Source: an uncultured Bacteroidia bacterium
Lineage (GTDB): Bacteria > Bacteroidota > Bacteroidia > Bacteroidales > UBA932
Assembly: GCA_902785065.1 (NCBI GenBank)
Contig: CACZXH010000002.1
Coordinates: forward strand, 124,001 to 188,000
DNA: 64,000 bases
Reading direction: 5' to 3'
A program made the translations under genes and the position numbers. The notes beneath the pieces are model-generated. The model saw only the letters and a list, made by a program, of their open reading frames with translations, had not been told where the DNA came from and did not search any database. Shown one piece after another: positions 8,051 through 15,781 of this stretch (positions are counted from its first letter, which is position 1; each line of letters begins with the position of its first letter).

Positions 8051-9052
8051 TTATATCGATAGGTTTTGTAGCTTGTTGCGGCAGGAGGATTCCCGCACTT
8101 TCAGTTCCATGGGCACGACGACGGTCCCCTCCTCCCCGGCCAGGAAGGCCTGGGCGGCCTGGCGGCCCATTTCGAAGGGATTCAGGGCGAGGGAACTCAT
8201 GGACGGCGTCATCAGGGCCGTGAAGGCTTCGTTGGCCGTGCCCACGATGCCGAAGTCCTCCGGGATGCGGAGGCCCCGCTCCCGCGCGGCCTCGATGGCG
8301 CCGAGGGCGGAGAAGTCACCGGCGCTGTAGAGCGCATCGCAGCCCGCCTCGATGGCCTTGAGGCCCGCCTCGTAGCCGGTTTCCCGGACGATGGTGTCGT
8401 AATGGACGAGGGATTCGTCCACGGGAAGGCCGCTGTCCCGGAGCGCCTGACGGTACCCTTCCAACCGGGCCGCATACGCCTCGGAGTTCATATAGCCCGC
8501 GAGCGTGCCGATGCGGCGGTATCCCTGCTCCACCAGATGCTTCGTAGCGGCATAGGCGCCCTCGAAGTTGTTGCTGACGACCTTCGCACCGGGCAGTTCG
8601 CTGAAAACGCGGTCGAACTGCACAAGCGGGATGCGGTCGCCGAGGACGTCCAGGATATGTTTTCCGTTGTCCGAGCCGATGGCGTGGGACATCAGCACCC
8701 CCGCCACCTGGTTGTTCCGGAGCGTCCGGAGCGCCTTCACCTCCGCCTCGAACCGTTCGTGGGTCTGGCAGATCAGGACGCAGTAGCCGGCCGCTTCCAG
8801 GATGGACTCGGCCCCGCCGATGACGTTGGAGAAGAAGTTGCGGTGAATGCGCGGGACGATGATACCGACGATATCGGAACGTCCCTTCCGGAGATTGGAT
8901 GCGACGATATTGCGTTCATAGCCCATTTCCGCCGCCATCTTTTCGACGGCCAGGCGGGTTTCCTCCTTCACGCGCGGGCTGCCCGAAAGCGCCCGCGAAA
9001 CCGTGGACGGCGTCACCCCGAGGGCGGCGGCTATGTCGGAGATCGTCACCAT
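8051..9052 (-). CDS. LacI-family regulator of uronate catabolism (KdgR-like role)
   Basis: LacI-type repressor or activator, 333 aa. Helix-turn-helix at residues 2-22 (VTISDIAAALGVTPSTVSRA) with hinge to about 58, then a periplasmic-binding-protein-like domain (GIIVPRIHRNFFSNVIGG, TLAGYMNSEAYAARLEGY, YSAGDFSALGA). The start at 9052 is preferred over an in-frame upstream GTG/ATG because the promoter's -7 box lies at 9060-9067; the mRNA would be leaderless or nearly so. First gene of the operon with kdgK, eda and GH43-CE15. Its promoter carries a CAAACGTTTG palindrome that recurs at the kduD promoter, so it probably controls itself and both operons. The likely inducer is a pathway intermediate such as KDG; this is inference. 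Confidence 0.9.
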   Translation of the reverse strand: MVTISDIAAALGVTPSTVSRALSGSPRVKEETRLAVEKMAAEMGYERNIVASNLRKGRSDIVGIIVPRIHRNFFSNVIGGAESILEAAGYCVLICQTHERFEAEVKALRTLRNNQVAGVLMSHAIGSDNGKHILDVLGDRIPLVQFDRVFSELPGAKVVSNNFEGAYAATKHLVEQGYRRIGTLAGYMNSEAYAARLEGYRQALRDSGLPVDESLVHYDTIVRETGYEAGLKAIEAGCDALYSAGDFSALGAIEAARERGLRIPEDFGIVGTANEAFTALMTPSMSSLALNPFEMGRQAAQAFLAGEEGTVVVPMELKVRESSCRNKLQNLSI

Positions 9053-9059
9053 TGCGGTG

Positions 9060-9097
9060 CAAAGATAGGGAAGATTCCGGAATAATACAAACGTTTG
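9060..9097 (-). promoter_or_regulatory. Promoter-operator of the lacI-kdgK-eda-GH43/CE15 operon
   Basis: Minus-strand TTTG (9088-9091), 20-base spacer, perfect -7 TATCTTTG (9060-9067). The palindrome CAAACGTTTG (9088-9097) overlaps the -33 element, the classic place for a repressor. The whole block of about 42 bp is nearly identical to the one at 12420-12460. Confidence 0.85.
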
Positions 9098-9110
9098 TAC
9101 AACGATCGTC

Positions 9111-9189
9111 AAAAAAAGATCCTTCGTCGGGTCACCCCTCCTCAGGATGACAGGAGACTGTCATTCTGAGCGAAGCGAAGAATCTTTTT
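9111..9189. repeat. Inverted pair of TGTCAT...GAATCT repeats forming a terminator-like hairpin
   Basis: Two copies of the interspersed repeat face each other: the right copy reads TGTCATTCTGAGCGAAGCGA then AGAATCTTTTT on the plus strand, the left one (9111-9152) is its diverged inverse, starting AAAAAAAGATCCTTCG. Read on the minus strand after the TlpA gene stop, the arms pair (TCAGAATGACA with TGTCATCCTGA; AAAGATTCTTCG with CGAAGGATCTTT) and end in a T run. It probably terminates the TlpA transcript before the LacI-type promoter. Confidence 0.7.
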
Positions 9190-9195
9190 CAAAGG

Positions 9196-10296
9196 CTAGT
9201 CGAAGATCTCGGCGAGCTTGGCCTCGAGCGCATCACCGCGGAGGCAGCGGGCCACGACGGTACCCTCCGGATCGATCAGCAGGTTGTCCGGAATGGAATT
9301 GACGTTGTACACGTCGGAGGCAACGGTCTGCCAGTACTTGAGGTCGGAGAGGTGGATCCAGGGCATCTCCCATTCCTTGATGGCTTCCACCCAGGGCTCC
9401 TTCTCGCGGTCGAAGGACAGGCCCACGACCTCGAAACCCTTCTTATGATACTTCTTGTAGGCGTTGACCACATTGGGCATTTCCGCCTTGCAGGGGCCGC
9501 ACCAGGAGGCCCAGAAATCGACGAGGACCCACTTGCCCTGGCCAACGTATTCGCTCAGCTTGTGCATCTTACCGTCCGTGTCAGGCTCTTCCAGGTCGAT
9601 GAACTTCTGACCGATAATGGCCTGCTTCTTCTCTTCGGCTTCCTTCTGGCGGGCGACGGATTCGTCAATCTTGCGCTTGAGGTCGAGCACATACGGATGC
9701 TGGGCAAACGGCGCATCGGACTCCAGCAGCTCGTTGAACTTGTCCGGTCCGGCGAGGGAACGGACATTGCGGATGAAGGCGACCGGAATCAGGTTGTCCT
9801 TATTCTCCTCAACAACGCCGAGGTAGCAGTCGCGAAGCTTTTCGATCCAGGCGTCGTACTCCTTCTCCTTCGCATCCATTTCCTCTTCGGAAAGCTTCAT
9901 CAGCTCAGACACGAAGGCGTTGTATTCCTGCATCAAAGCATCGGTCTTCGCATCGCAGTCGGCGAGCTTTTCATTGAGTTCGGAACCCTTGAGGGTATTG
10001 TCGGCATAGTTAACCTTGATCGGCTTGCCGTCATTGAAGAGCATGAAACTCCAATTGGAAGCGTCAGAGGTGATGTTCAGATAGGCATCCTTCGGAGCCG
10101 TACCCTTGAAAGCGAAAGCGCCGTTCGCGACGACGGCCGTATCGATGGCCTCACCGGTAATCTGGTCTACCAGAAGCACCTGGGCGCCATCCTCGAGGCC
10201 CGTGCCGCTGATGGCATATTTCTTTACGTCACTTTCGTTGCAAGCCAGCACAGCCGCCGCGGCCACCGCCAGCATCAGAGTCGATAACTTTTTCAT
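9196..10296 (-). CDS. TlpA-like thiol-disulfide oxidoreductase lipoprotein
   Basis: Periplasmic or membrane-anchored thioredoxin-fold protein, 366 aa. Lipoprotein signal with lipobox VLAC (Cys19). Residues about 27-110 resemble the DUF4369 domain that precedes thioredoxin domains in many Bacteroidales proteins, 110-225 are helical and charged, and 228-366 are an AhpC/TSA-TlpA-like thioredoxin domain with active site WCGPC at 265-269 and the cis-Pro region SIPDNLL. Function: reduction or shuffling of disulfides in exported proteins; client unknown. Own promoter at 10312-10341; its transcript appears to end in the hairpin at 9111-9189. It separates the two uronate operons but shows no special link to them. 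Confidence 0.92.
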   Translation of the reverse strand: MKKLSTLMLAVAAAAVLACNESDVKKYAISGTGLEDGAQVLLVDQITGEAIDTAVVANGAFAFKGTAPKDAYLNITSDASNWSFMLFNDGKPIKVNYADNTLKGSELNEKLADCDAKTDALMQEYNAFVSELMKLSEEEMDAKEKEYDAWIEKLRDCYLGVVEENKDNLIPVAFIRNVRSLAGPDKFNELLESDAPFAQHPYVLDLKRKIDESVARQKEAEEKKQAIIGQKFIDLEEPDTDGKMHKLSEYVGQGKWVLVDFWASWCGPCKAEMPNVVNAYKKYHKKGFEVVGLSFDREKEPWVEAIKEWEMPWIHLSDLKYWQTVASDVYNVNSIPDNLLIDPEGTVVARCLRGDALEAKLAEIFD

Positions 10297-10311
10297 TTCT
10301 TAAGATTTTCG

Positions 10312-10341
10312 CAAAAATACGAATTAAACCGTAATTTCCAA
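10312..10341 (-). promoter_or_regulatory. Promoter of the TlpA-like gene
   Basis: Minus strand: TTG (10339-10341), 19-base spacer, perfect -7 TATTTTTG (10312-10319). The ATG lies 15 bases beyond the box, so the leader is about 9 bases. Confidence 0.75.
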
Positions 10342-10396
10342 CTGATCAGCCCCATGAAAACACCGACGGAAGCCCGCGACTTCCCTTTTTTCTTGC

Positions 10397-10404
10397 TATC
10401 TTTG
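10397..10404 (+). promoter_or_regulatory. -7 promoter element of the GH97 gene
   Basis: TATCTTTG, perfect TAnnTTTG match; predicted start near 10411, leader about 17 bases. No clear TTG at -33. Confidence 0.65.
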
Positions 10405-10427
10405 TGCAAATCGCCATTCCTTTCAAG

Positions 10428-12413
10428 ATGAGACACTTCCTTCTCGCCCTGCTGGCCTTCGCGGCCGGCTGTTTCAGCGGCCATGCCGCGGATTACCGCG
10501 TTTCCTCTCCCTCCGGAAACATCGTCCTGACCGTCTTCAATGGGGACCGGCTCACCTACTCCGTCACCTGGAACGGGCGGACGGCCATCGCCCCTTCCGC
10601 GATGGGATTCGAGTTCAAAGGCGAAAAGCCGATGGCCGGGCCCTTCACGGTCCTGGGCAATCCTTGCGTAGAAGCGCACGTAGAGGCCTGGAGGCCGGTG
10701 GTGGCAAACAAGTACAGCGACATCAGCGTCGCCTCGAAGAACCTCACGCTCCAGCTGAAGGAAACCGCTGACGAAGGCCGGCGCATGGACCTGGAATTCC
10801 GGGTGATGGACGACGGCGTCGCTTTCAGGTACACCTTGTATCCCGTCACCCGCGTGGGAGACCGGATGGTCCAGCGGGAGCTCACCGAGTTCACCGTCCC
10901 GGCAGGCACGGAGGGCTGGATGACGGAGTATCCGCGTCCGTTCCGCTCCTCCCAGGAGGCCTGGCGCACCCGAACCCCGCTGGCGTCCGTTCCGGACAGC
11001 CAGATTACCGGCCTTCCCCTGCTGCTGAAAGCGGATGACGACCTCTACCTGGCCATCACCGAGGCCGCGATGGACAACTGGTCCGGCTTCTACCTGGGCG
11101 TCGGAAAGACGGCAGGCGGCGTATGTACCCTGGAAACGCACCTCTCCCCCCTCCCTTGGGAAGAGCAGGAATCCTGGGCCAACCTCAAGAAATACGAGGA
11201 GGGCGTCAAGGTCCGTTTCGACGACGTCATCCGTTCCTCCTGGCGCCTGGTGATGATCGCCGACAACCCCGGCCGGTTCATTGAATCGGAGGCCATCCAT
11301 TCCCTGAACGACCCCTGCGCCATCGAGGATCCTTCTTGGATCAAGCCCGGCTTGAGCGCTTGGGACCACTGGTGGAGCGGCGAGGTCAAGGTGGATATGC
11401 CCACCATCAAGGAATATATCGACTTTGCCTCGCAGATGGGCTGGCCCTACATGCTCATCGACTGGCAGTGGTACGGCCCGTACGCGCAGCCCAATGCGGA
11501 CATCACGAAGGCCGCGCCGCAGCTGGACATGCCGGAAATCCTCGCCTACGCCGAGGACAGGAACGTCCGTTGCTGGCTCTGGATCCATTCCGACGACGCC
11601 GCCCGGAACAACGCCTTCTACGACGCCTTCCCGCTGTACCGCGACTGGGGCGTCGCCGGCGTCAAGATCGACTTCATGGACCGGGAGGACCAGGAGATGG
11701 TGCGCTGGTATCGGAAAGTGATCGAGCGGGCGGCCGAGTGCCGGTTGATGGTCGATTTTCATGGTGCCTACAAGCCCGACGGCATCGACCGGACCTGGCC
11801 CAATATGATGACGCGGGAAGGCGTGCTGGGCAGCGAGTATTACAAGTTCGCAGCGGACCGGCAGTTGCCTACCCCCGAGCATAACGTCACCCTCGCTTTC
11901 ACCCGGATGCTCGCCGGCCAGATGGACTACACCCCGGGCGGCTTCCTCAACGTCCGTCGTGAGGACTGGAAGCGGCAGACGCCGGCCCTGGTGTGCGACA
12001 CCCGCTGCGCCGAACTGGCGAAATTCGTCATTTACGACAGCCCGTACATGGTCTTCTGCGACCATCCCAAGCACGTCCTGGGCCAGCCGGGAGCCGATTT
12101 CCTGCAGATCGTCCCCACCGTATGGGACGACACCCGCTTCCTGGGCGGTGCACCGGAAGAATACGTGCTCCTCGCCAAGCGCTCCGGCGACACCTGGTTC
12201 GTGGGCGGACTGAACAATTCCGTGAAAAAGAAGGTCTCCATCGACCTGGGCTTCCTCCCCGCCGGCACCCACACGGCCACGGTCTGGATGGACGGCAAGA
12301 AAACCGCCAAGGACCCGAAGATCCTGGAAAAGAAAGTGTTGAAAGTCTCCTCGGACAAGCCGCTGGAGATTACGATGGAATCCGCGGGCGGGTTCGTGAT
12401 GACGGTGGAATAA
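10428..12413 (+). CDS. GH97 glycosidase, retaining alpha-galactosidase type
   Basis: Exported glycoside hydrolase of family GH97, 661 aa. Signal peptide at 1-22 with a possible lipobox (FAAGC). N-terminal super-beta-sandwich (RVSSPSGNIVLTV start is typical), central (beta/alpha)8 barrel and a C-terminal beta domain. GH97 splits into inverting enzymes (SusB-type, glutamate base) and retaining enzymes with an aspartate nucleophile; this protein has KIDFMD with Asp415 and an acid/base candidate Glu470 in GSEYYK. By memory these numbers coincide with the catalytic pair of the characterised retaining B. thetaiotaomicron alpha-galactosidase, and the length matches. Start at 10428 chosen because an upstream in-frame ATG at 10404 lies in the promoter. 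It sits just upstream of the kduD promoter and may trim galactose from pectin side chains, which is inference. Confidence 0.88.
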   Translation: MRHFLLALLAFAAGCFSGHAADYRVSSPSGNIVLTVFNGDRLTYSVTWNGRTAIAPSAMGFEFKGEKPMAGPFTVLGNPCVEAHVEAWRPVVANKYSDISVASKNLTLQLKETADEGRRMDLEFRVMDDGVAFRYTLYPVTRVGDRMVQRELTEFTVPAGTEGWMTEYPRPFRSSQEAWRTRTPLASVPDSQITGLPLLLKADDDLYLAITEAAMDNWSGFYLGVGKTAGGVCTLETHLSPLPWEEQESWANLKKYEEGVKVRFDDVIRSSWRLVMIADNPGRFIESEAIHSLNDPCAIEDPSWIKPGLSAWDHWWSGEVKVDMPTIKEYIDFASQMGWPYMLIDWQWYGPYAQPNADITKAAPQLDMPEILAYAEDRNVRCWLWIHSDDAARNNAFYDAFPLYRDWGVAGVKIDFMDREDQEMVRWYRKVIERAAECRLMVDFHGAYKPDGIDRTWPNMMTREGVLGSEYYKFAADRQLPTPEHNVTLAFTRMLAGQMDYTPGGFLNVRREDWKRQTPALVCDTRCAELAKFVIYDSPYMVFCDHPKHVLGQPGADFLQIVPTVWDDTRFLGGAPEEYVLLAKRSGDTWFVGGLNNSVKKKVSIDLGFLPAGTHTATVWMDGKKTAKDPKILEKKVLKVSSDKPLEITMESAGGFVMTVE

Positions 12414-12421
12414 AGTTTGTG

Positions 12422-12459
12422 CAAACGTTTGTATTTTTCCGGATTCTTCCCTATCTTTG
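12422..12459 (+). promoter_or_regulatory. Promoter-operator of the kduD-kduI operon
   Basis: TTTG (12428-12431), 20-base spacer, -7 TATCTTTG (12452-12459). The palindrome CAAACGTTTG (12422-12431) overlaps the -33 element exactly as at 9088-9097, and the spacer is nearly the same too. Predicted start near 12466; leader about 28 bases. Confidence 0.85.
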
Positions 12460-12493
12460 CGGTCGGAAACGGAAAAACCAAACGATTACACAT

Positions 12494-13297
12494 ATGACAA
12501 ACATCTTTTCCCTCGAAGGCAAGAACGCCTGGATCACCGGCGCTTCTTACGGAATCGGTTTCAACATCGCCAAGGCGTTTGTCGAGGCGGGCATCCAGAA
12601 CATCATCTTCAACGACATCAGCGAGGCCGCGCTGGAGCGGGGCCTGAACAACTATAAGGAAGCGGGCATCACGAACGTGCACGGGTACGTGTGCGACGTG
12701 ACCAAGGAAGACGACGTGAAGGCCCTCGTGGAGAAGATCCACGAAGAGGTAGGCCAGATCGACATCCTCGTCAACAACGCCGGCATCATCAAGCGCATCC
12801 CGATGCACGAGATGAAGCGCTCCGAGTTCCAGGCCGTCATCGACGTGGACCTCGTCGCCCCGTTCATCGTCGCCTCCGCCGTGCTCCCCGAGATGATGGA
12901 GCGCCGCGAGGGCAAGATCATCAACATCTGCTCGATGATGTCCGAACTCGGCCGCGAGACCGTGAGCGCCTACGCCGCCGCGAAGGGCGGCCTGAAGATG
13001 CTCACCCGCAACATCTGCTCCGAGTACGGCGAGTACAACATCCAGTGCAACGGCATCGGCCCCGGCTACATCGCCACGCCCCAGACCGCTCCCCTGCGCG
13101 AGCGCCAGCCCGACGGCAGCCGCCATCCCTTCGACAGTTTCATCTGCGCGAAAACCCCGGCCGGCCGCTGGCTCGACCCGTCCGAACTCGGCGGTCCCGC
13201 CGTGTTCCTCGCCTCCCACGCCTCCGACGCCGTGAACGGCCACATCCTGTATGTGGACGGCGGTATCCTCGCTTACATCGGAAAACAGCCCAAGTGA
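12494..13297 (+). CDS. kduD: 2-dehydro-3-deoxy-D-gluconate 5-dehydrogenase (SDR family)
   Basis: Short-chain dehydrogenase, 267 aa, cytosolic. In the pectin pathway KduD reduces 3-deoxy-D-glycero-2,5-hexodiulosonate to 2-keto-3-deoxygluconate with NAD(P)H. Rossmann glycine motif TGASYGIG at 15-22, NNAG at 94-97, catalytic Ser147, Tyr160 and Lys164 (YAAAK). Length and C-terminus are usual for KduD or the closely related gluconate 5-dehydrogenase. The assignment to KduD rests on its coupling to kduI: the next ATG begins 2 bases after its stop. The ATG at 12494 is the first in frame after the promoter at 12422-12459. Confidence 0.9.
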   Translation: MTNIFSLEGKNAWITGASYGIGFNIAKAFVEAGIQNIIFNDISEAALERGLNNYKEAGITNVHGYVCDVTKEDDVKALVEKIHEEVGQIDILVNNAGIIKRIPMHEMKRSEFQAVIDVDLVAPFIVASAVLPEMMERREGKIINICSMMSELGRETVSAYAAAKGGLKMLTRNICSEYGEYNIQCNGIGPGYIATPQTAPLRERQPDGSRHPFDSFICAKTPAGRWLDPSELGGPAVFLASHASDAVNGHILYVDGGILAYIGKQPK

Positions 13298-13298
13298 T

Positions 13299-14144
13299 AT
13301 GAGTAAAGTGAATTGCACCGTCCGCCAGGCGTCCAGCAACGTCGACGCCAAGCATTACGACACCGAGCGTATCCGCAAGGAGTACCTCGTGCAGAACATC
13401 ATGGTTCCCGGCGAGATCAACATGGTCTATTCCATGTTCGACCGCATCATCGCCGGCGGCGCCGTCCCGGTCGACGGGGAACTCGTCCTCGAGGCCCCGG
13501 AAGTCCTCCGCGCCGAATACTTCACCCAGCGCCGCGAGATCGGCATCATCAACGTCGGCGGCGCCGGCGTCGTGAAAGTCGGGAACGAGGAATACGAGAT
13601 TCCCTACAAGGAAGCCATCTACGTCGGCCGCGGCAACCGCCACGTCTCTTTCCGCAGCATCGACCCCGCGAAGCCCGCGCACTTCTACTTCTGCTCCGCC
13701 ACCGCCCACAAGGAGACCGGCGTGAAGAAGGTTTCCAAGAAGGACGCCGTGGTGATGCACCTCGGTTCCCTGGAAGAGAGCAACGAGCGCACGATCAACC
13801 GCCTGCTGGTCAAGGAGGTGGTCCCCTGCTGCCAGCTCCAGATGGGCATGACCGAGCTCGCCCCGGGCAGCACCTGGAACACGATGCCCGCCCATACCCA
13901 CGACCGCCGCATGGAGGTCTACTTCTACTTCGAGCTTCCGGAAGACGCGGCCGTATGCCACTTCATGGGCGAGCCCCAGGAGACGCGCCACATCTGGATG
14001 CACAACGAGGAGGCCGTCATCTCCCCGCAGTGGAGCATCCACTCCGCCTGCGCCACCCGCAACTACACCTTCATCTGGGGCATGTGCGGCGAGAACGACG
14101 ACTACAACGACATGGACTGGTGCGCCACCAAAGACCTGAGATAG
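13299..14144 (+). CDS. kduI: 5-dehydro-4-deoxy-D-glucuronate isomerase
   Basis: KduI, 281 aa (E. coli 278). It isomerises 4-deoxy-L-threo-5-hexosulose uronate, the open form of unsaturated galacturonate, to 3-deoxy-D-glycero-2,5-hexodiulosonate. A cupin-fold zinc enzyme; the metal ligands are visible as His199 and His201 (AHTHDRR), Glu206 and His248 (SIHSACATRNYTFIWGMCGE), offset by 3 from the E. coli numbering. The N-terminus RKEYLVQNIMVPGEI is characteristic. It lies between kduD and the DUF4861 gene with 1-base gaps. Confidence 0.96.
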   Translation: MSKVNCTVRQASSNVDAKHYDTERIRKEYLVQNIMVPGEINMVYSMFDRIIAGGAVPVDGELVLEAPEVLRAEYFTQRREIGIINVGGAGVVKVGNEEYEIPYKEAIYVGRGNRHVSFRSIDPAKPAHFYFCSATAHKETGVKKVSKKDAVVMHLGSLEESNERTINRLLVKEVVPCCQLQMGMTELAPGSTWNTMPAHTHDRRMEVYFYFELPEDAAVCHFMGEPQETRHIWMHNEEAVISPQWSIHSACATRNYTFIWGMCGENDDYNDMDWCATKDLR

Positions 14145-14145
14145 C

Positions 14146-15000
14146 ATGAAACGGATCCTCATCCTCCTCGCGGCGGCGGCCGCCCTGTGCGCCTGCTCCC
14201 AGGAGAAGAAAGTGATGGCCCGCTTCGTTCCCGAGCGGTCCGACGACTTCGTCTTCGAGAACAACCTCATCGCCGGCCGTTTCTACGGCAAGGCGCTGGA
14301 GGGGAATCCCACCTCCCCCGGCCTGGACATCTGGGTGAAACTCCCCGGCAAGCTCGTCGCCGACGAGTGGTACAAGGGCTTCGAGACCCAGAGCGACGAA
14401 TACTACCACCACGACCATGGCGGGAAGGACTGCTACAAGGTCGCGGTCAGCCTGGGCGGCGGCGCTTCGTCCCCGCTCATCGACGGGAAACTCTGCTATC
14501 CGGCCACGAACTACCGGTCCTGGGAAATCGTGGAGGAAAGCCCGGAGAAGGTGGTGTTCAAGCTCCACTACCCGCAGTGGCAAACCCCTGACAGCGTGAT
14601 GGTTGCGCTCGACAAGACCGTCACCGTGGTCCCGGACACCTACTTCTGCGCCGTGGAGGATGTCTATACCTTCGAAGGAACCGACACCCTCGCGATCGCC
14701 GCCGGCATGAACATCCACGCCGCGCTGGAGACCGTCGAGAAGCAGCTCGTCCAGCCCGGCCGCGTGGCCATCTGGGAGCACGCTTCCGACCAGACCTTCG
14801 AACCCGAAGACGGCATGCTGGGCGTCGCAGTCGTGATGCCTGACGCCGAAGGTACCAGCCTCTCCGAGGACGGAACCCATCTCCTCGTCTGGAAGTACGT
14901 CACCTCCGGCCAGCCCGTCCGCTATTCGTTCGGCTCCTGCTGGTCCAAGGGCGACATCAAGACCGCCCAGGACTGGTTCGAACTCGTCGCCAACCGCTAG
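14146..15000 (+). CDS. DUF4861-family lipoprotein
   Basis: Lipoprotein of 284 aa with lipobox ALCAC (Cys17). The body (about 20-282) is all-beta in character with conserved-looking tracts RSDDFVFENNLIAGRFYGKAL, DEYYHHDHGGKD and VWKYVTSGQPVRYSFGSCWSKGD, which I recognise as the DUF4861 family frequent in polysaccharide-utilisation loci; its biochemical role is not established to my knowledge. The His/Asp-rich YYHHDHGGKD tract near residue 86 could bind metal or acidic sugar. Co-transcribed with kduD and kduI (1-base gap), so a surface or periplasmic role in handling uronate oligosaccharides is likely. A strong terminator follows. Confidence 0.8.
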   Translation: MKRILILLAAAAALCACSQEKKVMARFVPERSDDFVFENNLIAGRFYGKALEGNPTSPGLDIWVKLPGKLVADEWYKGFETQSDEYYHHDHGGKDCYKVAVSLGGGASSPLIDGKLCYPATNYRSWEIVEESPEKVVFKLHYPQWQTPDSVMVALDKTVTVVPDTYFCAVEDVYTFEGTDTLAIAAGMNIHAALETVEKQLVQPGRVAIWEHASDQTFEPEDGMLGVAVVMPDAEGTSLSEDGTHLLVWKYVTSGQPVRYSFGSCWSKGDIKTAQDWFELVANR

Positions 15001-15024
15001 CCGCGCACACGACGAAACATCCTG

Positions 15025-15060
15025 AAGGCTCCGTCATCGACGGGGCCTTTATTTTGTTCT
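15025..15060 (+). terminator. Rho-independent terminator after the kduD-kduI-DUF4861 operon
   Basis: Stem AAGGCTCCGTC / GACGGGGCCTT (11 pairs, one G-U) with loop ATC, followed by a T-rich tract. Confidence 0.85.
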
Positions 15061-15090
15061 TGCAGAAAAACGTCCTTTTTCCTACATTTG
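15060..15090 (+). promoter_or_regulatory. Promoter of the DUF4230 gene cluster
   Basis: TTG (15060-15062), 20-base spacer, perfect -7 TACATTTG (15083-15090). Leader about 46 bases. Confidence 0.8.
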
Positions 15091-15142
15091 TAGATAGAAC
15101 GAACTTAACAACTTTTTACACCATTCTAATCTACCTTTTGCC

Positions 15143-15769
15143 ATGCGCAAGACCATTCAACTGTCCAAATGGTTGCTCGCGGCCGTCCTGCTGATTCTGA
15201 CCGCATCGGGATGCGGTCCCCGTTCCCAAAAAGCGGTCGAAAACGTAACCGATCTTCTTTCCCGCAAGGAGAAGGCCATCCAGACCATCGACAAAGTCAA
15301 GTCCGAGAAAGAGCTCGGCCTGGTCGAGTACGAAATCCGGAAAGTCGTGAAGGCCAGGGAGACCGGCGGCTTCATCATCCACAAGAACAAAGCGATCATC
15401 TGCGCCTGCAAGGCCTACTTGAAAGCCGGCATCGACCTGAGCGGATTCGATCCCATGACGGACGTCGCCATCGACCCAGACGAAACGATGATCACCATCA
15501 CGCTTCCCAGCCCCACCCTCCTGTCCGTGAACATGCCGATCGACAGTGTGGACGTACTATATGAGAAAGCGGTCAACACGAAAGAGTTTACCGTCAAGGA
15601 GGTAAACGGATTCCTCCAGCAAGGGGAAGCCCAAATCCGGGATGGCGTGAAGGAACTCGGCATCCTTGACGATGCCAAGCGCAACGCCCGCCGGTTCTTC
15701 GAGCCCCTGTTCAAGCACTTGGGCTTCCTCAGCGTCCAAGTCAATTTCAAGGAAGAAAAAACCAACTAG
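15143..15769 (+). CDS. DUF4230-family lipoprotein, type A, copy 1
   Basis: Exported protein, 208 aa. Lipoprotein signal with lipobox TASGC (Cys24). The rest is the DUF4230 fold: ELGLVEYEIRKVVKA, then CKAYLKAGIDLSGFD, an ITITLPSPTLLSV strand, LLQQGE-like helix (FLQQGEAQIRDGVKELG) and a C-terminal helix-strand ending RRFFEPLFKHLGFLSVQVNF. The family is widespread and its function unknown; the repeated strand order suggests a membrane-associated binding domain. First of four family members in a row. It closely resembles the third gene (16554) in every block, while genes two and four resemble each other. No Shine-Dalgarno site precedes this one. Confidence 0.85.
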   Translation: MRKTIQLSKWLLAAVLLILTASGCGPRSQKAVENVTDLLSRKEKAIQTIDKVKSEKELGLVEYEIRKVVKARETGGFIIHKNKAIICACKAYLKAGIDLSGFDPMTDVAIDPDETMITITLPSPTLLSVNMPIDSVDVLYEKAVNTKEFTVKEVNGFLQQGEAQIRDGVKELGILDDAKRNARRFFEPLFKHLGFLSVQVNFKEEKTN

Positions 15770-15781
15770 GAGGAGACAGCC

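Noticed and set aside
10293-12272. A 659-codon antisense frame opposite the GH97 gene
   Set aside because: No recognisable domain; the sense product has an intact catalytic pair and signal peptide.
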